DNA from: Bradyrhizobium valentinum
GTDB taxonomy: Bacteria; Pseudomonadota; Alphaproteobacteria; Rhizobiales; Xanthobacteraceae
Direction of reading: 5' to 3'
DNA length: 35,125 nt
NCBI RefSeq assembly: GCF_001440405.1
Contig: NZ_LLXX01000189.1
Span: 1-35,125 of the forward strand
Of the stretch, positions 8,070-16,502 are shown piece by piece. How positions within the stretch are numbered: the stretch's first letter is position 1; every line of letters begins with the position of its first letter. Below the pieces are notes generated by a model. It was not told the DNA's origin, did no database searches, and saw only the letters and a program-made list of their open reading frames with translations. The position numbers and the translations under genes are program-made.

Positions 8070-8628
8070 ATGAAGGCTCTGATTGCTCTCATCGCTGCTA
8101 TTGCAGGCGTTGCTGTGACCCTGGCGCACCTAAAGGAAGGTGTGCTGCACTTTCACCTTCCTAAAGATCTGACTTGGACGACCGCGGGAACGCTGCTCTT
8201 TTCGGTTATTGCGCTTGTTATCGGCCTAGCTCACCTCCGCCATTCCATTAAAGTGCTGATGCAGCGCAATGTCATCTGCACGGCTCTCGTAGTCGTGTTT
8301 GCTGTGTCCCTCCTTTCGCTTGTTGTGGGGGGAGCCTGGCTGTTTGGGATGATCTTTATCGATGCATTCCGTTCCGAGAAGCATATCGTGCTCGTGCTGA
8401 GCAGTGTGTGGGGCGGCGGTGGCCCTCACTCTTGCGAGCCTCTTCATTCTCGGCGCGATCGGGGAAAAGTACTCGCCTGTCGGATGGGTTGGAGCGAATG
8501 ATAACCGCGACCCGAATGCGCCGGCTAAGGTAGAGCCGGTTGTCGTGGCCGATACCTATCTCAGTCCGAGAACATCAGAGCTTTACGGCCGACCAGTGCC
8601 TGCGCCGATGACGAAGTATGTGTCTTAA
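8070..8628 (+). pseudogene. Small membrane protein of unknown function, frameshifted
   Basis: Starts at the ATG at 8070 behind a strong AGGAGG (8057-8062). The first part encodes three hydrophobic segments (MKALIALIAAIAGVAVTLA; TTAGTLLFSVIALVIGLA; TALVVVFAVSLLSLVVGGAWLF). Near 8405, in a G-rich run, the protein-like reading moves to the +1 frame, which supplies a fourth hydrophobic segment (VALTLASLFILGAIG) and a soluble tail ending PVPAPMTKYVS at 8628. Without the shift it would be a roughly 185-residue four-helix inner-membrane protein. I do not recognise the family. Confidence 0.6.
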
Positions 8629-8745
8629 CGACTTCGGCCTGAGAGAGCGCCCTTCGTCGTCACCGCCTTGACCGGCGCCTTCCATCAAGCTCAGTGCTAT
8701 CGCGTCGATACTGGTTGACATGTTCAAAGCGGCGCATAGGCGAAT

Positions 8746-9855
8746 CTAGGTGTCCTCTGGCAAATTCAGTTTGTATCGGGTGTGCCTGAGTTCGCCCGTT
8801 TTCGTAAACGCGCCCATTTCGACAAGATCTTGTAGGTCTCTTGTCGCGGTGGCGCGTGATGTCTTGGTGATGCTGATATAGTTTTCCGCACTCAGGCCGC
8901 CCTTGAACCGATCGATGCCTTCGTGGAACATACGCGCCACGACCTTTTCTTGGCGCTCGTTGAATTGACCGCGAAGGCGCTCATAGAATTTGGCCTTAGC
9001 GACGTAGAAATCGACCCGGTTAATTGTGCTCTCTTGCGCTTCGAGAATCGTCAGCGCGAAATATTTCAGCCAATCGGTGATTTCGAGGTCTTTGTTGTTC
9101 CGCTCCAAAGCTTCGTAGTAAAGCCGCCGCTTGCGTTCGATCGTATAAGCGAGCGCAATGAGCGTCGGCTGCCCGAGATTTTCCGCCAACGACTTTTCCG
9201 CTATGGCGCGTCCGATACGGCCGTTACCATCCTCGAACGGATGAATGCAAACGAAATAGAGATGCGCGATACCGGCGCGCGTAAGGGCGGGCAGGGGATT
9301 TTTTCCCTCTGGCGCGCCGTCATTGAACCAGATGATGAACGCATCCATCTCCTTTTTCATTCTGTTGGAGGGAGGCGCCACAAGGTGAACTTTGGGCTTT
9401 CCTGCAATCGGTGTCACAACCTGCATCGGTTCGGGATGGGTGCGGTAGCCGCCGATGTCCTGGATTTTCCGATCGCCGCTCATCAGCATCTTGTGCCACT
9501 CGAACAACATGTCGTGCGTCAGCGGATCGGCGAATCTTTTATAGAGATTCGCCATCATTTCCGCGATGCCGTGCTCGGCTTCGTTGACGTTGGTATCGTC
9601 GCCCTCAAGTCCGAATTGCTGACGCAGCGAGCATTGAACGCTCTCGCGCCGCAGTATCTCGCCTTCAATTTCCGAGGTTTTTACCGCTTCGTCGCTGATG
9701 AGCTCGATTTTGAGCATGTCACGGTCATCCTGGCCGACATGCTTGAAAGCGCCCAAGAACTCGCCGGATTTGACGAGAAACTTGGTTTCGAAGGGCTCTA
9801 AGAGCTTCGAATCAAAGGTAAATTTGGGCCAATCGGGATTTTCCCAGTTCCACAT
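8746..9855 (-). CDS. Fic-family protein adenylyltransferase with C-terminal winged helix
   Basis: 369 residues. The N-terminus (WNWENPDWPKFTFD) is the DUF4172 type found before Fic domains. T60-E64-G65 (TSEIEG) fits the inhibitory motif [S/T]xxxE[G/N], placing the helix before the Fic core (class II, self-inhibited). The catalytic motif HPFEDGNGRIGR is at 205-216. Residues about 310-369 form a winged-helix DNA-binding domain (SAENYISITKTSRATATRDLQDLVE). It would transfer AMP from ATP to hydroxyls of target proteins. The DNA-binding domain next to the two operator-like repeats immediately upstream suggests autoregulation. Complete and apparently intact. Confidence 0.9.
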   Translation of the reverse strand: MWNWENPDWPKFTFDSKLLEPFETKFLVKSGEFLGAFKHVGQDDRDMLKIELISDEAVKTSEIEGEILRRESVQCSLRQQFGLEGDDTNVNEAEHGIAEMMANLYKRFADPLTHDMLFEWHKMLMSGDRKIQDIGGYRTHPEPMQVVTPIAGKPKVHLVAPPSNRMKKEMDAFIIWFNDGAPEGKNPLPALTRAGIAHLYFVCIHPFEDGNGRIGRAIAEKSLAENLGQPTLIALAYTIERKRRLYYEALERNNKDLEITDWLKYFALTILEAQESTINRVDFYVAKAKFYERLRGQFNERQEKVVARMFHEGIDRFKGGLSAENYISITKTSRATATRDLQDLVEMGAFTKTGELRHTRYKLNLPEDT

Positions 9856-9927
9856 GAGCTATAGAAACCTCCGCTATACCTCAGAATAATGGCATTTATG
9901 AGCTATAGCAACGAATTCTATAACTCA
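9855..9927. promoter_or_regulatory. Two tandem inverted-repeat operators upstream of fic
   Basis: TGAGCTATAG at 9855-9864 pairs with CTATACCTCA at 9874-9883. TGAGCTATAG at 9899-9908 pairs with CTATAACTCA at 9918-9927. Both half-site pairs have a 9-base spacer and one mismatch, and the two units are exactly 44 bases apart. The first overlaps the fic start codon; the second overlaps the likely -35 box. This is the layout of a repressor binding as two dimers. Confidence 0.7.
9883..9911 (-). promoter_or_regulatory. Probable fic promoter
   Basis: On the minus strand, TTGCTA (9911-9906) and TATTCT (9888-9883) are separated by 17 bases. The -35 lies inside the right operator unit and the -10 between the two units. 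A GGAGG follows about 12 bases before the fic ATG. Confidence 0.5.
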
Positions 9928-10060
9928 CGGGCCTGCTATTGAGGGACAAGCGGATGACGATGCTGCTTGGCATTGCATCACAACTCAGCCGTGCTTTAGT
10001 CTCGAACTCAATTGGGGCGTCAAACAAAAACTTGGAGACTCCGTTCGCCGGTGCGGCTTC

Positions 10061-11890
10061 ATGCGGCCTAATTCATATCGACAGCACGGATGTGGGAACG
10101 ACACTAACCGCGACTTTCTAAATGTTACCGGCGTCTCTGACACGGTTGTTGAAATCATCGTTCAGGCTCATGGCAAACCGATCTCCATTGGAGTTTCTGG
10201 TGCGTGGGGCGCTGGCAAGTCCTCAATGATCAGACTCGTTCGCGCTGGGCTCGAACAGCGCGCCGAGGGCAAGCGGTCAGATTTCATTTTTGTTGAGTTC
10301 AACGCTTGGCTTTATCAAGGATACGACGACGCGCGCGCGGCATTGATGGAAGTTATCGCGACAGCGCTCGCAAAAGAAGCCGAACAGCGCAGGACCGGGC
10401 TCGAAAAAGCCAAAGAGCTGCTGCAACGCGTGAATTGGTTTCGCGCCGTGAAACTTGGCGCAGGATCGGCCTTAGCGCGTTCGCTCCGCCTACCGCCGAC
10501 AGGAATACCTAATGAAGCCATCGAACTCGGGAAAAAAATTGCGACCGGAAATGCTGGCGCTGACGACATCGCTAAGGCCGAAGGCACAGTAACAAGGCAT
10601 CGGGCCTGATCAAGCCACGCACCGAGTCCTCGCCGCCTAAAGAAACTCATGCGATCCGCAAATCGTGCGAGGAAACCCTCGAAGTAATGGGCACGAAGCT
10701 TATTGTGCTGATTGATGATTTGGACCGCTGCCTTCCGCAAACGACGATATCAACGTTGGAGGCCGTTCGCCTTTTCTTGTTCCTGGAAAACACGGTGTTT
10801 GTCATTGCCGCCGATGACTCTGTCATACGTCACGCTGTCCGCCGTCACTTCGATGGGATCGTCGATGAAGGCTTGGTGACAAGTTACTTCGATAAGCTCA
10901 TCCAAGTTCCTATTCGCGTTCCGCCCCTGGGGACACAGGAAGTAAGGGCGTATTTGATGTTGCTGTTTGTAGAGAACAGCACAGGCCTCAACGCGGATGA
11001 GAAAGAGGCCGTCCGCAAAAAAGTCTGCGAGCAACTCAGCCAGAGCTGGCGCGGCAAGCGCGTTGATCGCGCGTTCATGCAAACCGTTCACACAAGTTTG
11101 CCAGCCGATCTCGTGGCCCGGTTCAACACGGCTGATAGGCTTGCGCCACTGATGACATCGGCTACGCAGATTGCGGGCAATCCTCGTCTTATCAAGCGCT
11201 TCCTCAATGCGCTTTCCATTCGCATGTCCATCTCAAAATCGCACGGCGTTCGGGGTTGATGAGGCCGCACTGGCCAAAATGCTGCTATTCAAGCGCTGTG
11301 CCGATCCGGCGGCGTATGCCAGCCTTGTGAGCGCTGTCACAGCCGATCCAAACGGAAAGCCGCAACTTCTCGCGCCGTGGGAGAGTGCAGCCCATGCCGG
11401 AGAGACCATCGATCTTGAGAAGCCGTGGGACGATCCATTCGTCCGAGAGTGGTGGTCCATTGAGCCCCGGCTGGCTGATATGGACCTTCGCGAGATTCTG
11501 TACGTTGGCCGCGAGCATGCGCCGCTCATCTCGCCGGAAGATCGCTTGTCTTCGGAAGCGGCAGAGCTTTTAGGCGCTCTGCTTGAACACCCCGACATGG
11601 CGTCGCAACTGAATGAGCGCTTGCTCAAGCTGCCGCGCACGGAAACGGCAATTGTCATGGACCGCGTCCTGAGCAAAGCCATTCAGGAGCAGTCTTGGGG
11701 GACGCCCCCAATTCTCGATGCCGCGCTCGCCGTTGTCGCGGCAGACCCTTCGCAAGGTGCCCGCGTCGGTATGTTCTTGCGCGAACGTCCGCCCGCTCAA
11801 ATCACACCCAGCCTTGTCCCCAAGATTGCGGATCAACCTTGGGCGAAAGATCTGTTTGTGCATTGGCGCACTGCAGGGGTCGACGGCACG
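10061..11890 (+). pseudogene. KAP-family P-loop NTPase, multiple frameshifts, 3' end removed by an IS
   Basis: Reading across three frames gives a coherent KAP NTPase. DFLNVTGVSDTVVEII and the Walker A GAWGAGKSS lie near 10200. The first shift, near 10585, continues as KASGLIKPRTE... to Walker B LIVLIDDLDRCLP near 10710. The protein then runs through GNPRLIKRFLNAL to about 11255, where a second shift gives GVDEAALAKMLLFKRCADP up to about 11880. A further shift near 10109 may separate it from its true start. The 3' end runs into an IS3 fragment. KAP NTPases act as the ATPase of several antiphage systems (for example QatA). No such partner is adjacent on this strand, and this copy is inactive. 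Confidence 0.8.
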
Positions 11891-11894
11891 GTGA

Positions 11895-12412
11895 AGCGCG
11901 CGACGATCCTGCGGCTGTAGAGGTCCATGACGGCAGCCAGATAGAGCCAGCCCTGACCGGTCTCAATGTAAGTGATATCGGCGAGCCAGATCCGGTTCGG
12001 CGCGGCGGCGGTGAAGTTCCGATCGAGCAGGTTTGGGGCGATCGGGAAGTCGTGGCGACTGTCGGTGGTCCGCACCCGACGCGGCTGCGCCATGATAGCC
12101 CGAACGCCGTGACGGCGCATCAGCCGCTCGATGCGGCCGCGGCTCACCCCACGGCCCTGAGCCTTCAGCTCGATATGGATACGCGGGCTGCCATAGCGTC
12201 CACGGGTTTCGTGATGGACCCGCTTGATGTCGTCGACGAGTTCGCGGTTGGCGGCAGATCGCCGGCTCTCCGGGCGCGAGCGCCAAGCATAATAGCCGGC
12301 CGGCGAGACCCAAGCACGTCGCACAGGATCGTCACCGGGTAGTCGGCGCGGCGATCTTCGATGAAGCGGAATCTCATTTCGGTCCCCCAGCAAAGATCGC
12401 GATCGACTTCCT
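11895..12412 (-). pseudogene. IS3-family OrfB transposase fragment
   Basis: Begins with the orfA tail (KSIAIFAGGPK) and MRFRFIEDRRADYPVTILCDVLG. A one-base loss near 12310 moves the frame to VSPAGYYAWRSRPESRRS. The protein then shows the HTH_21 region and the integrase core start (NRIWLADITYIETGQGWLYL, first Asp; AVMDLYSRRIV, second Asp). The part with the catalytic Glu is missing because the element ends near 11895. Not functional. Confidence 0.85.
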
Positions 12413-13621
12413 AAGAAACAGCCGGATTGGTGTCCCCCGAAATGGCCTGCAACACGAAGCCCAGCGATTTGGCCCGGCGCTGAAGGTTGGCAAGGCTCCG
12501 AGCGCCGTATCGCTCCTCCCGACGGTTGTGGCTGCCAACCGCAACAGTGCTGCTGCCCGACTGGAAGATCTCCGTGTGCGCGAGGACAACACCTTACCGC
12601 CGGAGATTTTGTTGCCTGGTGCAAGGCACAGCCAGGAAGTGAAGTGCGTTGCGCTCGGCCATGCCTGCAGATCTGTGCCGCACTCACCGATGAGCTTCAA
12701 TGCGAGCGATGGGCCCAACCCATGAATCTCAGTCAGATCGATGCCGAGCACACCGTACAGCGCGGTCCTGACATCGAAGGTAGGCGTGTTGACCTGCTTG
12801 GTCTTGATGCGTGGCTTAGATAGCTTTCCGGCCGGTCTTTCGCCTCTATTGTTTAGGGCCGCGATCAGGACCTCGAGCTTGCGGTCGCAGTCGAGCATCT
12901 TCGCCTGGTAGACGTCGTAGAGTTCCAGCGATTGGGTCAGCGCGAAGACATGTTCGTGCCGGTCGTTGCCCACAAGTGCCGCCCGGATCGTCTCGATGGA
13001 TGAATGGTATCGCACGTCCCGATAGGTTGCCAAGACGGCAGGATTCCGCTCGCCTGCAACAATGGCTCGGATAATCCGCATGCCGGTCGCGCCCGTGATA
13101 TCGGAGACCACATGATGGAGTTGCAGATTCATCTCCATCAGGGCCTTCTGCAAATGCTGGATATGGGCCGCGGCATATTCCACCAGCCGCTCCCGTTGGC
13201 GCAGATACGCGCGCAGAGTTGCAATCTCGGCATTAGGTCGAAAGCTGCCACGTAACAGGCCATAGGAATGAAGCTCGCGTAACCACGCGGCATCGCTGAC
13301 ATCGGTCTTGCGCCCGGGCACGTTCTTGGCGTACCGCGCATTGACCAAAATCACATCAAACCCGCGCTGCTCCAGGATCTCGTAGACGGGGATCCAATAG
13401 ACCCCAGTGGATTCCATCGCGACGCTCTTCACGCCGCAGGCTTTGAACCAGTCCGCCAGATCATGCAGGTCTCGCGTAAATGTGCCGAAGGAGCGCACAG
13501 GCACGTCGGTGGAAGCGGGATTAACCGCAGCCATGTGCATCTTTGATCCGATGTCGATTGCGGCGGCCCCAACGTTGACCGGCTTTAGTTCCGGTCGGTC
13601 GCCGATCGTCCTCTTGGGCAT
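12411..13621 (-). pseudogene. IS110-family DEDD recombinase with internal deletion near the C-terminus
   Basis: Starts at the ATG at 13621 (MPKRTIGDRPE). The RuvC-like N-terminal half is clear: AAIDIGSKMHMAAV, VAMESTGVYWIPVYEIL, then GRKTDVSDAAWLREL. The C-terminal Tnp domain is present (HGLGPSLALKLIGECG; LAPGNKISGGKVLSSRTRR). After TVGRSDTALGA the frame becomes unlike the family; another frame supplies the normal last segment (RSLANLQRRAKSLGFVLQA) and a TAG stop at 12411-12413. About 50-60 residues usually lying between these blocks are missing, so a deletion with frameshift occurred near 12500-12510. A read-through in the original frame would fuse to the IS3 OrfA tail. Confidence 0.8.
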
Positions 13622-13861
13622 GGCAATCCTCCAATCAATGATGAGTAGGAGGGTCTGGGCTATGCCAATCGTCATCTTCCTAATCGGGATCGCCGCCAGG
13701 GCGACGTCACCACTCTCAAGTTCGCATACACCCATGGACCATGTTTTTTAACGGGGTTTGTGCCTCCAATAATCGAACGGCCGCTACCCTCCCAGCCGCA
13801 GAGGATAGCACAAGGCTGTTTCTAGGCCGCAAGGCGCGCCACGGTGCTGGACAGTTTTTTA
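12414..13861 (-). mobile_element. IS110-family element inserted in the IS3 element
   Basis: The borders come from the interrupted IS3 reading frame: the IS3 sequence stops after GACATTCT at the right and resumes at TAGGAAGTCG at the left, sharing a few bases that could be a 3-4 bp duplication. CTAAGAAACAGCC (12411-12423) and its inverted partner CCTAGAAACAGCC (13829-13817) are near the ends. Nearly all non-coding DNA lies upstream of the recombinase (240 bases), as in the IS110 group rather than the IS1111 group. Confidence 0.7.
13622..13861 (-). ncRNA. Candidate bridge RNA region of the IS110 element
   Basis: IS110-group elements encode a structured guide ('bridge') RNA in the non-coding DNA between their left end and the recombinase gene. 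This 240-base region occupies that position. I did not fold it or identify the target and donor loops, so the call rests on position only. Confidence 0.35.
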
Positions 13862-14141
13862 GAATGTCGCGCTCCATGCGCAGCCGCTCGTTCTCTCGCT
13901 GCAAACGGGCGATCTCTGCCGCGTGGTCCGCCGACGGCAGCGTCGCCTGCGTTGTGGGGCGCCGCGCCGCCGCCGTCGGCTCCCGCCCACCCCCACGTCG
14001 TTCCACCCAACGCCGCAACACGGAATCGCGCAGGCCAAGTTCCTTGGCGACCGATCCGATCGAGCGGCCGCTCGAAGCCACCAGATCGACCGCTTGCCGC
14101 TTGTAATCGTCCGTAAACGACCGACGTTGACGTCCTTCCAT
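13862..14141 (-). pseudogene. IS3-family OrfA, interrupted by IS110 insertion
   Basis: Starts at 14141 (MEGRQRRSFTDDYKRQAV) and shows the helix-turn-helix (IGSVAKELGLRDSVLRRWVER) and leucine-zipper segment (HAAEIARLQRENERLRMERDIL) of IS3 OrfA. Similarity ends at MERDIL, where the nested element begins. The last 12 or so residues lie beyond the insertion at about 12380-12412. Confidence 0.85.
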
Positions 14142-14315
14142 CCGACACCTCCTGACTCATCGAGCCTACTACAGGTGTCCATCAATTCGGAGGAGGTTCA
14201 GCCTGTCGCAGGGTGCGGTTACAGATCAGCTTCGATCACGGCAAGCGCGACTATTAGCATCGCGGCTTTCGGTTTAATCGGGTTCACGCTAACGGCCGCG
14301 CATGGTCATTATCCA

Positions 14316-15548
14316 TCACGGCCACTTCGGGCTCGCCTTCGCGGCGTCGTCAGGCTCCGATTCATCGGGAAGGATCGGTTGTTCACCGAAAGGACGGTTG
14401 ATGATGTTCAGCGCATCATTCGCGGCGTAGACGCGATTGCGCGAGTAGCCCGTCCGTTCGGCGAGAATGCCAGCCTCCTCCAACTGTGCGATAGCCTGGT
14501 GCGCTTGCGGCGGGCTGATCTCGAGGAGTTCTCCGAGCCGTTTGGCGGTTAGGACCGGGTAATGGGGAAGCTCGTCGAGCGCGCGCGCGGCCGCCGATCC
14601 CTTTCGGAATTTGCGACGGCTCCTCCACAGTTCTGACAGTTCGGCCAGAGCCGAGCGCGTTTTCATGAGCTCTTCGACGGTGCCGGTCACGGCCTCTGCC
14701 ATAAAGATTATGATAGGCTGCCAGTCGAGGCGCTGCTGCGCATCCTCCAAGGAAGCGTAGTACGCGCCCTTCTTCGCCTCAATGTATGGAGATAGATAAA
14801 GGGGGACGTGCTTCTCGGCAGCCATCATCAGTGGAAGAAGAAGACGACCGACGCGGCCGTTGCCATCGCGGAACGGGTGGACCGCCTCGAAATGGGCATG
14901 CGCGATGGCCATTCGCGTAATGAAACCCTGGGTCATCTGCTGCATTCCCTCGTTGCGGAGGTAGTCGACTGTCTGAGCGAGGCAAGCCGGCACCTCATCG
15001 GGTGGCGGCGGATTTAGGCTTGAATAGGCGATGTTGCCGCCCCCTCCGATCCACACCACGCGCGTGCGGAGTTCGCCCGGAACGTCCTGGTAATCGGGAT
15101 CATCTTTCATGACGGCGCGATGGAGACTCTTCAGGAGATCGATCGTGAAGACGTCATATCCGTCCTTCGCCGCCAATGGGATGAAATCGTCAAGAGCCAC
15201 AGCGTAGTTGCCGACCTGGCGCGCGGCATCCTTTGCGTCGTCGCCGCCGGTCTCCTCGACCGAAAGGAGTTCATCGAGCGTACTTTGGGTGCCCTCGATC
15301 GAGGTCGAACTGACCGCCTCCCGTCGGGTCAGGATTCGGCTGACAATGTAGGGGTCCTTCATCTGAGTCGCGATTGCGTCTATTTTCCCGAGCGCGCCCT
15401 GGGCATTGTCCAAGGCCTTCATCGCTTGGATAACTGAGACCCCGTGCTCCGGGGGAGGTGGTTGGATGATACCGTAGTGCGCCTCATACGGGTGCGGGAG
15501 CCGTTTCAGGGTCTCCCGGATTGTGTGGCTGAGATCGCTGCGCTTCAT
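14316..15548 (-). CDS. Fic-family protein adenylyltransferase (Fic_N type)
   Basis: 410 residues, intact. S81-E85-G86 in the segment SSTSIEGT is the self-inhibition motif preceding the Fic core (class II). The catalytic motif HPFRDGNGRVGR is at 224-235. The C-terminal part (about 320-390) is a winged helix (VLTAKRLGELLEISPPQAHQAIAQLEEAGILAER). It is a different subfamily from the Fic protein at 8746-9855, lacking the DUF4172 start. Targets are unknown. It is a single gene with no antitoxin partner, as expected for a self-inhibited Fic protein. Confidence 0.9.
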   Translation of the reverse strand: MKRSDLSHTIRETLKRLPHPYEAHYGIIQPPPPEHGVSVIQAMKALDNAQGALGKIDAIATQMKDPYIVSRILTRREAVSSTSIEGTQSTLDELLSVEETGGDDAKDAARQVGNYAVALDDFIPLAAKDGYDVFTIDLLKSLHRAVMKDDPDYQDVPGELRTRVVWIGGGGNIAYSSLNPPPPDEVPACLAQTVDYLRNEGMQQMTQGFITRMAIAHAHFEAVHPFRDGNGRVGRLLLPLMMAAEKHVPLYLSPYIEAKKGAYYASLEDAQQRLDWQPIIIFMAEAVTGTVEELMKTRSALAELSELWRSRRKFRKGSAAARALDELPHYPVLTAKRLGELLEISPPQAHQAIAQLEEAGILAERTGYSRNRVYAANDALNIINRPFGEQPILPDESEPDDAAKASPKWP

Positions 15549-15893
15549 GTTTGGAGCCTGCTTTGGTATTTATAATTAGGGTTTCTTATAAAAACCATAA
15601 CAAAATCTGCTTTTTTGGCGCCCCCCTTAGGGTTCCCCGAGATCTTGGGGAACCTGAAAACAAGCGAGCTCGTCGTCTCAGTGGTTTCAGCTCTGCCGTG
15701 CCATCCTATGCGGACAAGCCGCTTTCAGCGTAGCGAAGGGAACTGAGACCTCCGGCTCCGCGATCAATCATCCGACTTCATCATCTGAGCGGCAGGCCGG
15801 CAGGCCGACATCGCGGGCGCACGGCTACCCTTCGCGGCAGGGAAGTGAGTCGAAGCGCCGGCGCACGTCGCAGGAAGAAGAGGAGCTGAAAGC
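15549..15893. other. Intergenic region upstream of the second fic gene
   Basis: About 345 bases with no convincing gene. It contains the palindrome at 15631-15654 and a short tandem repeat (GGCAGGCC twice near 15792-15807). No RNA gene recognised. Confidence 0.4.
15631..15654. promoter_or_regulatory. 24-bp near-perfect palindrome
   Basis: GGTTCCCC and GGGGAACC flank a centre that contains the palindrome AGATCT; only one symmetric pair is mismatched. It lies about 80 bases upstream of the fic start at 15548. There is no T-run on either side, so a protein-binding operator fits better than a terminator. Confidence 0.45.
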
Positions 15894-16502
15894 TCATCGG
15901 CGATAATCGACCGGGTCCAGGGAGGCAAGTGCAATCGAGTGAACGCTCCATCCTATAAGTGCGATAACGCCTTCCACTCTTTCTAATGGAATTCGCATGC
16001 GCCCGTCGCGAAGAGCGAGATACATCGCTTCGATGACAGGTTGGTCGCCGAGGACCGCGATGGCCGTTGGATGACGTAAGATGTCTAACGACCAGCCTGG
16101 ATTTCGCGTTTTCAATAGCGCGCTGGCGCGGCTTCGTCCGCGCCGTTCATCGATAACCGGCAGGAAAAATCTTGCTGCCGCGATGGCGATCGTTGCAGCT
16201 TCGCCATCGTCAAGGGAGGGCGAGGTAGACGTGAGTTCATGAAAAATCTCGTACTCGGCGTCGGTCATAGTGGCGAGCGTTACGATTCCACGCGTCACGA
16301 GATCAAACAGAAAGCGGTGCTCGCCGTTCTGCCGGCTCGTCTCGTGCTCCAGCTCTCCAGCCACGATCTCGGACACGACGACATCATTGGGAATGGACGC
16401 GAGGATGCGCTCGCCATATTTGCAAGCGTGAAGGTTGATCAGAACACTTGTGTCGAGAATCAGCGGATCCGCGATATCAATCAGGGAGCTTGTGCAACTC
16501 AT
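15894..16502 (-). CDS. PIN-domain protein (probable ribonuclease toxin)
   Basis: 202 residues from the ATG at 16502. This start is chosen over the upstream TTG because GAGGAAAG lies at ribosome-binding distance. PIN pattern: LILDTSVLINL (D17), VSEIVAGELE (E45 region), SLDDGEAATIAIA (D99/E101) and FLPVIDERRGR (D118), giving the acidic metal-binding cluster. It overlaps the end of the XRE-ImmA gene by 26 bases, so the two are co-translated. PIN proteins are typically RNA-cleaving toxins; the upstream XRE-ImmA protein is the likely control partner. Confidence 0.8.
   Translation of the reverse strand: MSCTSSLIDIADPLILDTSVLINLHACKYGERILASIPNDVVVSEIVAGELEHETSRQNGEHRFLFDLVTRGIVTLATMTDAEYEIFHELTSTSPSLDDGEAATIAIAAARFFLPVIDERRGRSRASALLKTRNPGWSLDILRHPTAIAVLGDQPVIEAMYLALRDGRMRIPLERVEGVIALIGWSVHSIALASLDPVDYRR

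Larger units (their letters stand above)
11895..14200 (-). mobile_element. IS3-family element, 3' truncated, carrying a nested IS110 element
   Basis: The left end of the element (minus orientation) begins near 14200 with TGAACCTCCTCC. It carries orfA, then is interrupted by an IS110 element at 12414-13861 and resumes with the orfA/orfB junction and orfB. The element stops near 11895, inside orfB, where the KAP sequence begins, so the distal end and terminal repeat are missing. The native junction can be rebuilt: MERDIL from orfA joins RKSIAIFAGGPK on the far side of the nested element. Confidence 0.8.

Noticed and set aside
8923..9801. 292-residue plus-strand open frame opposite the first fic gene
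   Set aside because: It is the antisense of a clear Fic protein and has no recognisable motif.
12374..12500. An unrelated transposase tail joined to the IS110 gene
   Set aside because: The segment RSLANLQRRAKSLGFVLQA is the normal C-terminus of IS110 recombinases, so an internal deletion explains it.
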